From: Ceratothoa steindachneri
Lineage: Eukaryota; Arthropoda; Malacostraca; Isopoda; Cymothoidae
Direction: 5' to 3'
Length of the DNA stretch: 64,000 nt
Assembly (NCBI GenBank): GCA_963969495.1
Contig: OZ018319.1
Location: 209,272,247-209,336,246 of the forward strand
Position numbers and translations under genes: made by a program. The notes under the pieces are model-generated. The model worked only from the letters and a program-made list of their open reading frames with translations. It had not been told where the DNA came from and ran no database searches. This document shows, in pieces, positions 22,528 to 33,679 of the stretch. The number at the start of each line of letters is the position of its first letter. Within the stretch, counting starts at the first letter, position 1.

Positions 22528-23163
22528 CTGAGTGATGAAATCACCCAGATGATTAACCAGAACAGAAGAGCTGACTGTCACGCCAGATTTCCCAGCTCCG
22601 CCAACCGAGTGGCTGGCGGAGACGAAGTGCCGTTCTATACATAATGTGATGTAAAACCTGTAAATAAAAGAAGTAAACCGAACAAGACAAGAAACTCAAA
22701 CTACGACAACAACCCATCGATGAAGACACCTTTAAACCAAGATTGCGAAAAAAAACGATTACGACAAGAACCCTACCAAAGATGAAGAAACAAAAAGACT
22801 AAAACACACTCGAATACAAATGATACCAACAACAATAAGCACGCACTAAAAATGTAATAACAAAACACAAACATACAAGCAATGCATAACAGACACAAAA
22901 TTAAACTAAAAGTTTTTAAGACAAATGGCTTGAACGCCATAAATAATTATTTATAATTATTACAAATCTACAGTAACAACAAAGAATACACGCTACCAAA
23001 AAAATAATAAAAGTGATAGGTCTGATCACCAGACTCTAGGCATCTCTTTGCACCCTACTACACTTCTTTCTCTTTTCTCCACTTGTCTATTTTCTCTATC
23101 TATCCACACAGCCTATCGTCCTCCCTTACATGCACCCACTTTAATTGAATCAGAATCAGAATC
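22528..23163 (+). promoter_or_regulatory. 3' UTR of element 3 with hairpins and GAATCA tail
   Basis: Counterparts of three hairpins of the other copies occur in the same order. TGGC-TTGAAC-GCCA is at 22926-22939. An AT-only inverted repeat lies at 22942-22961. GTCT-GATCACC-AGAC is at 23030-23044; its stem differs fully from CCCT/AGGG but the loop keeps TCACC. A pyrimidine-rich stretch follows, then the GAATCA repeat tail. This is comparative evidence that the structures matter. Confidence 0.65.
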
Positions 23164-23173
23164 GTGTTCTCTT
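23164..23173 (+). other. target-site motif GTGTTCTCTT after the array
   Basis: The 10-mer GTGTTCTCTT directly follows the tail of element 3. It also begins each of the three elements (7376, 12588, 17858). Copies inside the array continue with GCT; this one continues with TGTATCG and no element follows. It is best read as the right-hand target-site copy or the original target. Confidence 0.7.
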
Positions 23174-23559
23174 TGTATCGATTAATAAAACTACAACAAT
23201 AATAAAAAAAAACCGGAAATAACATCAGTCTCTTTCTGCGATCCCTCCAGTTTCTCGTAAATTACCATCATACTTACGTTAAATACACTGATGGTTCCGT
23301 AGAGATTGAACGCAAATAGGATGGGGCCAAAACGGATAACTCCAAAATTTATATACGGATTTTGATATAATTTTATTGGAGTGTTCCTAAGGTATTTTTC
23401 AACTTAACTGTTGAAATGTATAAAGGTATACTCAATATCTTTTAGTTATATGGGTCCAAATCCGTCGTAACTCTTACGTAACGCTTAATAATTTTTACTT
23501 TTTTTATTCAATATTTGTTGCTTTTACTATTCACATTATTTATCACATATTACAATGTT

Positions 23560-26010
23560 TTTTCTTTACAGGAGACAGCGAAAATCCCCAGAGACTGCAA
23601 AAATTCCCCAGATAGTTTCTATAAAATATGTGAATCAGTTACATTAAGACAATACAAGAGACAGTTGACTAAACATGTGAAGAAGCTTTACGGCTAGCTG
23701 TGCTGTGGATGTAAAGTGGGTGACCAGGACAAACGCTGGGCACCTCACATATGTTTTGTCAAGTGAACAAGTTCCCTTTCTGCCTGGGTGAAATGCAAAG
23801 GGCCTGACCTCATGTTTGGCGTACCAATTGTCTGAAGGAAGCCAAAAGACCATTCAACGGATTGATACTTCTGCTTAACAAATTCTAAAGTTGGGTATTC
23901 AATGTGTTTTCTTTCCTGGTCTTTAATATATTTTCAAGAGATGTATCAATTAAAAAGATCAAAATACATACTATGTTGTATTTTTAGTCTGATTTTATTA
24001 TATCAATGAAATCAGAGGAATGTATTATGTGTGAAGGAGAAGTTAATCCAACGGTGCCAGCAAGAAGGAAGGCTAACTAACCACTTCGAGAGTTTGCATG
24101 CATGAGAATCAATACACGATATAATAGGTCGGAGTGGCGTTCCTCTTTTGTGGGTTTTCGGCAGACTAACATACGGTGGAGTGATAGATTGATGGGAATA
24201 AAACGATGTAGAAGGTCTGGGTTGGATCGTTTAAGCAATTTTGTGAAGTTTTGTCTAAGATCTCGGTTTCATTATTCAAAGAGTTGAAAGATAATTTCTC
24301 ATAAATATTTGTATTATTGAGTAAATCCGGTAATTTTTGTCTAACATAACAATTTGGTTAGTTTTATCGGATTTTGTTAACACAATATTTTTGTTAGAAT
24401 TAAGTAATTTAAGGGCCGTCATAAGGAGCCTGGAGATTTCTAAATATTTCACACTGTCACTATGTGATAAAGCACCAGCTACAAAACCACATAAAAACTC
24501 AATGTTCGAATTAGCGTGAATTTATTTCAAGCTATAAAAATAGCAAACTTTAGTTGAATCACTTTATTCCATTACAAGAATAGTTTGGTATTTACTACAT
24601 CTTTAACTGTAGAATGAGAAGACTGGACACAAATGCAATTATATATAGGAGCGGATGGGGAAGGATCACAGGAAGCAAGGAGGGAACAAAGGATAGCATA
24701 TAGTATGGAATAGGTAAATTTGTGACGATTTTGGAAGTAAGTTTTTGCGTTGAGAGAATTTTAAATAATTTTGGTAACTTTAAATGGGCACTCAGCGATA
24801 TTTTAATTTGGAATTTCTTTAATCAAAATTGACTCAATTTTACGTCCTTTTCAATCAGTGGCCTGCCCCTAGAAGGCGCTAACTAGTGTCATTTAGGTAA
24901 GCTGAACTAAACGACCTGACACAAGCCATGAACCTTTCCAAAGATCTGATAAGCTATTGTGTTCACGTCTTCAAGAAAAATGTATGCTGTCACCAAGAAC
25001 AACATTCTATTGGTATGAGGACCGCGAGAAAGAATTTAGGAAAATTTTCACCTTTGATGAAGCCTCTTTACTGGGCTACTGTAATATTGCTTACCTGCTC
25101 AACTTAATGGGACTGATGTATGATGCTACGCAATAGAGACTTTTCATTGATTCCTCTAACAGAAGTCTCAAGGCAGTTCTTTTTATTAACGGCAATAAGT
25201 TTTCAGCGATCCTTGTTAGACACTCAGCTGCAATGAAAGAAACATGCAACATCATAGACCGTCTGTTGTCTTCTCTCAACTACCAGGAACACAAATGGCT
25301 GATCTGTGGAGATCTTAAAGTTGTTGCACTCATCCTAGGCCTTCAAGGTAGATACACAAAGTATCCATGCTTTATGTGCTTGTGGTACAGTAGGAGCTGA
25401 CGACCAGCATTATGTCAGACAATACTGGCCCTTAAGAGAAGGATTAGAACCCGGTTCACACAATGTTCTGTCTCACCCTCTGGTTGAAGCGAGGAAGTTA
25501 TTGCTTCCACCCCTGCACTTTAAACTTGGTTTGATGAAGAACTTTGTCAAGGCAATGGACAGGGAAGGTAGAGGATTTGCTTTCATCGACAGAAATTTCT
25601 AAGAGTCAGCATGGAAAAACTGAAGTCATGTGTATTTGAGTGTCGTCAAATAATGGAGCTCATCAAGGACACCAGTTCAGATGAAGCACTGATTCCTGCT
25701 AAATTCTGTGACTAGTTGTCCCTTAAGTCAGTCATTTCAAACTTACTTGGCAACCACAGAAGTCCTCAGTATAAGAAGTCGGTTGATGAGTTAATGTAAA
25801 ATTTCCGCAAACTTGGTACGTGCATGTTCGTGAAAATGCACCTCCTTCGGTCCCACCTGAATTATTTTCTCGAGAATTGGGGAAACTTCAGTGAAGAACA
25901 GGTTGAGCGTTTTCCTCAAGATATCCATATGATAGAGGAAAGTACCAAGGGCGTTAGGGTGTCAACATACTGGCTGACTACTGTTGGTACCTGAAGAGAC
26001 CATTCATCCG
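23560..26010 (+). pseudogene. broken member of an arthropod multi-copy gene family of unknown function
   Basis: Two blocks of a recognisable protein can be read on the plus strand. Block 1 (about 23575-23890) follows a good splice-acceptor sequence TTTCTTTACAG at 23561-23571. It contains SPDSFYKICESVTL, a stop, then CCGCKVGDQDKRWAPHICF and RKPKDHSTD. Block 2 (about 24905-26000) has LNDLTQAMNLSKD, RLFIDSSNRSLKAVL, WLICGDLKVVALILGLQGR, YTKYPCFMCLW, PLREGLEPGSHNVLSHPLV, LPPLHFKLGLMKNFVKAMDR and, after shifts, MHLLRSHLNYFLENWGNFSEE. I recall close relatives as uncharacterised, often high-copy proteins in crustacean and insect genomes. Cys-rich motifs suggest metal binding. Several stops and shifts make this a pseudogene. 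About 1 kb of AT-rich sequence separates the blocks (intron or insertion). No function is assigned. Confidence 0.6.
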
Positions 26011-27030
26011 AGTAGCTTTTTGTATGTTGTATTCTTCTTAGTATCAATTATAACATTCTGTAAACTTTTTGTGTAAACCTCAGTTCAAAATTTACTATTG
26101 TGTGTATATTCCCCTACAAATAGATCGGAATATAGGAATAGACCTGATCTGATTAGATAAAATGAGCATAATTTTCGGATTCAGCGCGAAAAACTGGCTT
26201 AGAGTCTGATATTATATGTTATACCTTGACAACAGAGCACACCATTGTTATCAGACTTATAGACTAGTTTGTCATAATTAACATCAATGTGTGATTACAT
26301 TTACTTGCATTGTTGAGCAGACTAGAAGATAAGCTTCCTCTTCCTTTATCGAACTATCTACTTAATATCATTATACAGAACAGTTACCAATGCACCTAGC
26401 TCTTTAATCTTGATTTAAATTGATATAATAAATATTTTTATTCCGAGAAAAATCTTCAAGATTGATTCCTATACTTTTTCACCTCATCATCATCCTACAT
26501 ATGAATAAAAAGTATCGATTTCGTGCTGCAAGAGGGACTGTATCATTGAAAAATTCAAGTTCGATTGGTATTTTGACTCTATTTTCATTAATATACATAT
26601 GTAGATAATCTATTTTTATTAAAATTCCTAAAATTAAAGAGAGACTTGTCATAGTTTCTTGAGAATTAGTTATGCTTTACCATTCCGATAACCATACGTG
26701 TCAGTAGATCCCATAAAAAAATATTAATAAGTGACTTTGTAGTTTTTCCGTTTTAACGATCGCAAAGTTTAATTTTGTACAAATGGATACTGACAGTAGC
26801 TGTGGTTTTTAGCAATATTTTTTAAATTCCTGTTGTCTGCACAGGGACAAAGGTACATTTCTTACATATAGATTGCTTTCCACTTTTTGAAGTTTGGGTT
26901 CTAGTTTGAATGTGTGTCGGAGAATGGTCAAGGGTTGAGAAAAGCGTTTTATCTGAAATTTTATTGATATCCCGTTCAGCAATAACCTTTTTGTGCTAGG
27001 AAAAATCGGCAGATATTTCTTATATACATT
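26011..27030. other. AT-rich spacer, nothing recognised
   Basis: AT-rich DNA without a recognised motif. The minus-strand frame at 26809-27045 has no recognisable similarity. Confidence 0.35.
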
Positions 27031-27960
27031 ATCGTGGTATGACATTACATTATATCAATACCATATTATATCTATGGGAAAGGACCAATAACTTGAAAGC
27101 CAACAGACAAAAGGGACGGAAAACCACACGTTCAGACGGGCTGAGTAACGAGAGAGTGCAACGAGGTCAGGTAAATTATGGACAATGGCAAAGTTCAAGG
27201 TTATTTAAAGAGACATGTACAAAAATAGAATTTTATTTACACAAAAAAAATAATAAGAGATTTGAAGGGTAAAATTACCTCAGAGAATTAACGGGCAAAA
27301 ATCACATCAATAAACGAGGGGGGGAAGATTAACTCAATTGGATTACTGAAGGGGAGAGGGGGGTTGGCTTACGGATGTTTTCTGTACGTGAGGTGAGACC
27401 GCTCGGACTTCAGAGCGGGAGGTTGGAGTGATGACGGTTTTCCAAAAGAAAGGGGGGGGGGAACTTCCGGTCCAGGGGAGGGTATTTTGGCTACCCGAAA
27501 TAAGGAGGGCTTCGACAGGAGTTGATGAAAAAAGTCGGGAAAATCACTCGGGGTGATCGTTCAGTGGAATTACCTCCTGGCTGGGGTGGGGCTAATTCCA
27601 AATACACAAAATAGTCCAGCTGTCACTTTGCTTTGTTGCTAGCACTTGACTTGGAACCATGTGGAAATCTTCTGGGTTCTGACGAGACTTCTCAACTATG
27701 TCTCTCTTCCGGGAAGTCGAGCGTTATTTATGTCCGAGGCTCTCCCCGGAGTTGTGGGTTAGCGGGAATCATCTCTACTCTTTTCTTGCAGAGCTATTTT
27801 AGCCCGCATTAAGATGAATCTCGGGATACTCGATTAGAGGCTACCGCTTCTGAAGGATATGGGGGGGGGGGGTAGGCTTACCACTTTAGGCCTAACCGGG
27901 CCTTCTGCTGCACATGGGAGTTCCTTTCTGCAGAGGTTCTTCCACGTGGGGATTTCCTCA
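27031..27960 (-). repeat. G-rich block, possible LTR-like relic
   Basis: A block with several long G runs (near 27320, 27450, 27860) and higher GC than its flanks. Positions 27193-27256 match 41285-41350: GTTCAAGGTTA, a TTAAAGA block, ACAAAAATA and TTATTTACACA in the same order. Read on the minus strand this shared part includes AATAAA, as in the R/U5 region of an LTR, but no paired LTR, primer-binding site or gag-pol remnant is visible. Orientation and type are therefore weak inferences. Confidence 0.3.
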
Positions 27961-28810
27961 CATACATCAATTAACATTTTTGTAGACTTTCTATACCTTT
28001 TCTTTTACGCGTTCCGAATTAGAATAGTACTCTGAAGTCGAAAGAAGTGTTCATTTTTCTTCTTCTGTAGAGTTTAATAATGATTCTAAATAAATTCTGT
28101 AATGATAGTTATTAGCAATATACGTAATACACGTTTTATTTTAATATATTTCACACTGTTAAATAGCGGTGTAGAATATTATTCTCGGGGTAAGCTTTAA
28201 CATTGACCTCAAATTTTACCCATATGTTTTTACAATTTGTAATTTTACATAAAGGTAAATATTACTCGGGTCGATAAGATGTTCACTACTTTCTCATGCA
28301 TATTATTTAATTTTTGTAAGATTTGTAGAGGTATTTTTTTAAATGTGGAAAATGAGTAGTAATTAATCGAAGATTGAGTCGATAGAAGTGTGAAGTGTTC
28401 TAAATCGGTCTTCAAATGAGCATATAATAAGTTTTCATTAAAATCAGTTTTTCTCATTTGCACATCCAATTTCTTTATTGTATTCATGATTTTTCTATTA
28501 TTTCTTTTTGTGGTGGCCACTGATGTCGCATTTTTTCATCGTTGTTTATTAAATAACGTTTTGCATCTTTCGACCTCTCTCACTTGATCTTTAACTGCCT
28601 CTCTATGATTCTTCCTTCCAAAAATTCTGCATTATTTGTCTTAGAGTTTTTATTGCCCTTTTTTCGCAAATATTTAATGATATCTTTAAAAATAAGTCCT
28701 GCACATTGGAATAAAGATGCAAAAAAGGTTAAAGCTCATTGCCTCTACGGTTTCTTATACCTCTAAACACGATGTGTGAATCATCCATCAGCTGCTTTAA
28801 TTTACACAAA
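27961..28810. other. AT-rich spacer, nothing recognised
   Basis: No recognised coding sequence or structured repeat. The minus-strand frame at 28245-28520 and plus-strand frame at 28584-28766 look random. Confidence 0.35.
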
Positions 28811-28950
<140 letters not shown>

Positions 28951-29149
28951 TCGTAGCAAGGTTTGTTGAAAGCGACGGCTAATTTCGCATTTGTGATTTT
29001 CTTTTCACATCTTTCACTTTGTCCTATATATTCCTGTATGTCTGCGTTGAGCCAGTGTAAAGTTCTCCGAATTTCATTAAAACTCGGATTTTAAAGTTAG
29101 AGGAGGAGGGGGGCGAATAGGAGAAGATTCCTTTAGGAAAACACTTAAT

Positions 29150-29770
29150 TTATCTGACGCGTTTCGATACCATTTTACCATCTTCAGAGATTAACTAAAA
29201 ATAAAAAGAGTAAAACATCGATTTATATATCAATGAATGAACACGCATATGCAAACAAACGAAGAGATCAGCAATTGCGAACGTACTGAATATCTTGTGA
29301 GCATTTTAGGACAAGGTCGTAATATAGGCTTAGGAACCAAGTAAAATTTTCAGTAGCGTCCAAAGAGATGAAGGGCCTTCATAGGCGGAGATTAAGTATC
29401 CCTCGAAGTTCGGCTCCTAATTCTGCACCGTGGCATTATTTCGTTTGAATTAAATTCAATGTTAAGATTGGATTGTTTTACTTGTATATGGATGGCTTCT
29501 AGCAAAGGTAGTTGCCCAAGATCTAGTGCAAAGTCTATAATTTGGGTGTTTTCTTCTAACATGTTTCTGTTAAGAATATTTCCATAGTTTTGACCTATAT
29601 TCTTTATTGCAGCACTGTTGCTTAGGTGGTATGTCATTCTTCTTGCTAGTTTAGTTTCCGTCATTCCAATATATGACTTGGGGAGGAGCTGACACTCCCG
29701 TATGTTGCATTTATCCTCCTTAACTTTCTAATTTAACTTGGTGCATTTTTGAAATATTTGAAAATGTTTT
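29150..29770 (-). pseudogene. Penelope-like element relic: GIY-YIG endonuclease end and terminal motif
   Basis: On the minus strand, CNIRECQLLPKSYIGMTETKLARR (about 29712-29630) matches the C-terminal GIY-YIG endonuclease of Penelope-like elements: a Cys-X-Y spacing, then YIG-T---L--R. The open frame continues to 29392 with IDFALDLGQLPLLEA, as in the domain's tail. Downstream on the same strand, at 29196-29160, lies CTGAAGATGG...TCGAAAC. This resembles the hammerhead-type motif found at the ends of such elements. The RT domain upstream (29770-30320 in this orientation) is not readable. This is a fragment. Confidence 0.65.
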
Positions 29771-30059
29771 TTTTGCTTAGTGAACAAGTAACCTTTCATG
29801 TTTTTGAATTTAGGTTTATTAGAAACTTTTATTTGCAGGGTTGTTATTTGTATGTTTCGAGCTTTTATCAAAGTTCTTTCTTTATAAGAGTTCAGAAAAA
29901 ATAAATATAATTATGGAATGATTTGGAATGAAAAAAACATACAAATCGTGAAGTTTAAAAAATGTATTAAAATTAGGGCTTTGGCGCTTTTTTACTATCA
30001 TTTCGTATATAAAACAAATTTAGATGAAAAAAGAGATCTAACGAAGGTTTTTCTATATA

Positions 30060-30250
30060 TCAAACTGGGTGAAATAACTTAAAAAAAAGGTTTCAGGGTG
30101 TCTATGTTGAAAAAAAGGTTTGGGAAAATTCTCAACTATATATAAATCTTCAAGAGATAAAAACAATATAATAAAAGGTGAAATACCTTTAAAAGAATGT
30201 TTCAGGGTATCTATGTTTAAAATGGTGTTCAGGGTGTTAAAATAAAGAGT
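30060..30250. repeat. two-copy imperfect duplication
   Basis: The segment around 30069-30125 (GGTGAAATAACTT, GTTTCAGGGTGTCTATGTT) recurs at about 30177-30235 (GGTGAAATACCTT, GTTTCAGGGTATCTATGTT), an offset of about 108 bp. No coding content is recognised. Confidence 0.6.
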
Positions 30251-31130
30251 CTATAAAGGGGATTAAAAAAAGCGGTTTAGAATAGCAAATATGCCTTAGG
30301 CCACACGCCGAAGGAGTGCCTGTGGAACCAAGTTCTTTTTGTAAGAAAGAATACGATGTATGGCTTGTACTCATATATCAGACGGGTCCTTTGTTTAGGT
30401 TCAGATATGGGCTTCTGATTGTTTTTCATGATGAGGCTGGCGACGTGCCTAGTTTGATAATATATAGTTAACGATATTTTTGGTTCTGTATTCGTATTTC
30501 TCGATGTGTAAAATACGTAAAGAGCCTAACTCAACTTATTGTTTCTTTATAATAATTTTGTATATATTCTACTTAAGAGGAGAGATGTCAAATGAAATAA
30601 GTAAGATGAATGGCTGAGAAGAAACTATACCACAGTTCCTTTCACTCCACGGTAAAAGGGTACTAGTGAATAAAAAACGCTTACACCTTCCCAATCATAC
30701 CTTTATTAACTCTGCTTTTGAACATTTGTAACTAAAATGACCTCCTCCAAACCCACCAAAATGTGAGAGTGAGTTGGGAGAACCTCTCCTGATCCCACTT
30801 TTCTAAAATGCGCTCTACAAAGCTCGTCGTGCTTATCCGATATTGTAATCTCTCATCAATTCCTTATTTCTACCCTAGATACCTTCACTTCATCTCACGT
30901 TAGATATGTCGCTATTATTCCAGTCTCTACCATATATGTTTTCAAAGTTCTAGCTAGCGAATGAACCGTCTATTCCTTTACTAGATTTAACTATAATTTA
31001 AAACATTATATAAATCAAGTGCCAATTTTAGCTTTATCTACAAAATAACCTGCCTTCAAACCAAAGAATCGGCAGATCAGGAGTTATATACAATTTATGC
31101 ATTTGTCGATTCATCGCGAAATGGGAATCA
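30251..31130. other. AT-rich spacer, nothing recognised
   Basis: No gene, RNA or repeat recognised. Confidence 0.35.
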
Positions 31131-31134
31131 TTAT

Positions 31135-31222
31135 GAGTTTATATACAGGAGCTGCCAAGTGTAGGCCATGAATGGTCTTTTGCAGTCTCCTTCTTTTCTT
31201 ATGTTCTTATGTTCTTATAAAA
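31135..31222 (+). mobile_element. LINE 3'-end fragment (CR1/L2-like)
   Basis: The sequence GAGCTGCCAAGTGTAGGCC..., then TGCAGTCTCCTTCTTTTC and the tandem tail TTATGTTCTTATGTTCTTAT, matches the usual short 3' terminus of CR1/L2-like LINEs in invertebrates. No coding part is attached, so this is a strongly 5'-truncated insertion. Confidence 0.6.
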
Positions 31223-32200
31223 AACTAGAATGAGCTTTTTCGTTGGTGGGTTGGAAATAGGAAAATGTATCTTTTAGTTGTTCATATCATAATAAGTAAC
31301 TTAAATAATTATTTTAAACAAAAGAATGATTTTATTGCTCTGAATAGATTTACTAATCTGTTCGATTATTAGTTTAGTAGATAAATATTCAGGATATCTG
31401 AAATCAATATGAAGAATATAAATTATTATTGATAAATATTTTCAAACCAATTTTATATGTACTAAATGATATATGACTAAGATTACTTATTACTTTGATA
31501 GCATAACTTTCTCTAAAAGCTGCATTATCTAATCTCCCCCAATCGATTAATTTTACGGTAGGGCGAACTTTAACCTTCCTCTTTCAAGTCTCATAAACGT
31601 AGGTGAGACGCATTCAATCTTATCCCCTTCCATTTTGATGGTTGACTAATAAATATTCGAGTAAAGCTTCCTTGCATGTGATTATGATATATTCAAACAA
31701 AACTCTTAAGTTGATATTTCTTACAATAACAATGCTGGTATCTGTTCTCTTTAACAAACACTGAAATTCATCGCTAGAAACTCATTCTGTAGAATCATTA
31801 TCTGTGAGTTGATAATTTATTTGCGGCCAGATAATATCCATCGACAAAGTTTTGAACTGATTCGAATATGTTAAGTTTTAGTTTAAAATTTGCTTCTAAT
31901 TGCCCCAAATTAATAATTTAATACTCGTTATTCAACACATTTAAAACGTCTTGAAATTAAATTCTTACCCCTTTTCCAAGATACCTCAGTGTACGCTGGG
32001 TAACAGGGTGTTATGATTAAGATAAATAAGACACCTGCTATTTCTTTGTCTCCACACTCCTTTACTAGGAATTCAATAACTGGGAAGAAGTGCATCCTTC
32101 AGGATAATTATTGTATGAAATCCCGACCAAAACTCCTATTTACTTAGAATAACTTTCTATTATATTTCGTTCTATCAAAGGCGTTTTCAAACATCCTCCG
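31223..32200. other. AT-rich spacer, nothing recognised
   Basis: No gene, RNA or repeat recognised in this AT-rich interval. Confidence 0.35.
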
Positions 32201-32579
32201 AAATGACACCGCCCGATTCTAATAGACCCTTGGGGAGCGCCTTAGTTGCCACCAGGGAAGATCAAGTTTTAGTTAGCCATTTCTAGTGACCCCCCCAAAG
32301 GTCATTCGAAATAGGAACCTTAAACTTAAGATCTCTTGTCTTTTTTAGGAGAAAACGGGGAATTAAACATATTTCTTGGGTATCTATGCTAAAGAATTTT
32401 TGAAAAATATGGAAAATTATAACAGATGGCTAAGAGGAAACTTGATCTTCCTTGGTGGCAACTAGGGCATTTCCCTGGGGGCTATAAGAAGCGTGCGGTA
32501 TCATTTTGTGCTATATACTTACCACAACATCTGTTATAATTTTCCATATTTGTCAAAAAGTATTTAGTATAGATACCCA
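32201..32579. repeat. compound fold-back element
   Basis: Two overlapping inverted repeats. A 52-bp pair, 32377-32428 and 32528-32579, differs at only a few positions and flanks a 100-bp core. The core itself, 32426-32507, is the inverted copy of 32201-32281. The core can therefore pair leftwards over about 80 bp while its flanks pair with each other. The simplest reading is a MITE-like element with 52-bp inverted ends next to a partial inverted second copy. No coding capacity. Confidence 0.8.
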
Positions 32580-33610
32580 GCATTCGGTCCTGAGAAAATC
32601 TACTACTAATTGATATCCACTTGGACGCATTTCCATTCTAAAATAATTTCTCTCTGTAATCGACTAACTAGTTTTCATTGGAATTTGTTACTTTTAAGGG
32701 ACTTCATAATGCTCTAATTTTTAATAATGACTCCTGTGTGGCACCTTATGGAAAAATCTTTGAAAGCATAAATACAAAATACCAACTGGCCTTAGTTTTT
32801 GGTGTAGTACTAAAATTCACATTTTCATAGTGAAAACGGTTCCAAAGTACTCATTAATATATAGGCTATATCTATATTCCTAATTCATAATGCGCCTTTC
32901 ATGTGTTTAATTGTTCTGATACTACCTTTGATTGGTTTCCTACAGTTTACTAATGAAAAAGATTCTTTGAAATTTGATTTACAGTTTAAGGCCACTCTAA
33001 TTTCGCCATTGCACTTGTCTCTTTAATTTTCGCTTTAACTTTCTTCATCCATTCTTCTTGTTAACCATTTAGGGCATTTTATAATACTCATTTCACACGA
33101 AGTGACCGAATGAAGTAAGGATGCTTTGCAAATAAATATCTTTTTAAATTAAACTAGTTTTATTTGTGCAACACTTACTTAGTCTATAATTCCATAAGCT
33201 TTTTTTTAAGCTCTATAAATTAGCTTTTTGAAATTTAATTTAGGAAAGATAGATTTTGCTTTGTCGTGCAAAAGGTCAACATTGAATTGAATTAAAAAGT
33301 CTATCCACTAAATTCAGATTTGAAACTAAATCGTCTTTTGCTTAAACTATATCCAAGATATTTTTTTCCTCTTGTAGGTTCCCTCACTTATAAAATTGAG
33401 TAATTTGTGCAGTTCGGCATCATCGGTTTTCGTATACCATTTTACTCGTCCTCAATTAAAATTACTAATATTTATAAATAGTTTGTCTTTAATTGTTTTT
33501 GATATACAATTATAGAATCATTGATCAATATCTTCTGTTTGGTGAGGCCTTCCGAAGTTAAATATAAATGTGTGTCGCTAGAGTTAGCTTAACTCGTAAT
33601 AAACTGAATT

Positions 33611-33612
<2 letters not shown>
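32580..33612. other. AT-rich spacer, nothing recognised
   Basis: AT-rich DNA without recognised genes. Confidence 0.35.

Positions 33613-33675
<63 letters not shown>
33613..33675. repeat. (TA)n microsatellite
   Basis: An uninterrupted run of about 31 TA units, directly at the left edge of the large inverted repeat that begins at 33680. Confidence 0.95.
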
Positions 33676-33677
<2 letters not shown>

Positions 33678-33679
33678 TT

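Larger units (their letters stand above)
17858..23163 (+). mobile_element. related non-LTR retrotransposon, array element 3 (older, decayed)
   Basis: A full-length element with the same gene order but only moderate protein similarity to copies 1 and 2, so it is a different family. The 5' UTR is about 825 bp, longer than in the others. ORF1 is 18683-19897, ORF2 19909-22527, 3' UTR 22528-23163. The tail is a different repeat, GAATCA (about three units, 23146-23163). Left border GTGTTCTCTTGCT at 17858; the same 10-mer follows the tail at 23164-23173. Nonsense codons and frameshifts show that it is long dead. Confidence 0.88.

Noticed and set aside
7376..23163. An LTR retrotransposon or integrated virus as the explanation for the array
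   Set aside because: No LTRs, protease, integrase or RNase H. Gene order, AP-type endonuclease and repeat tails are those of non-LTR elements.
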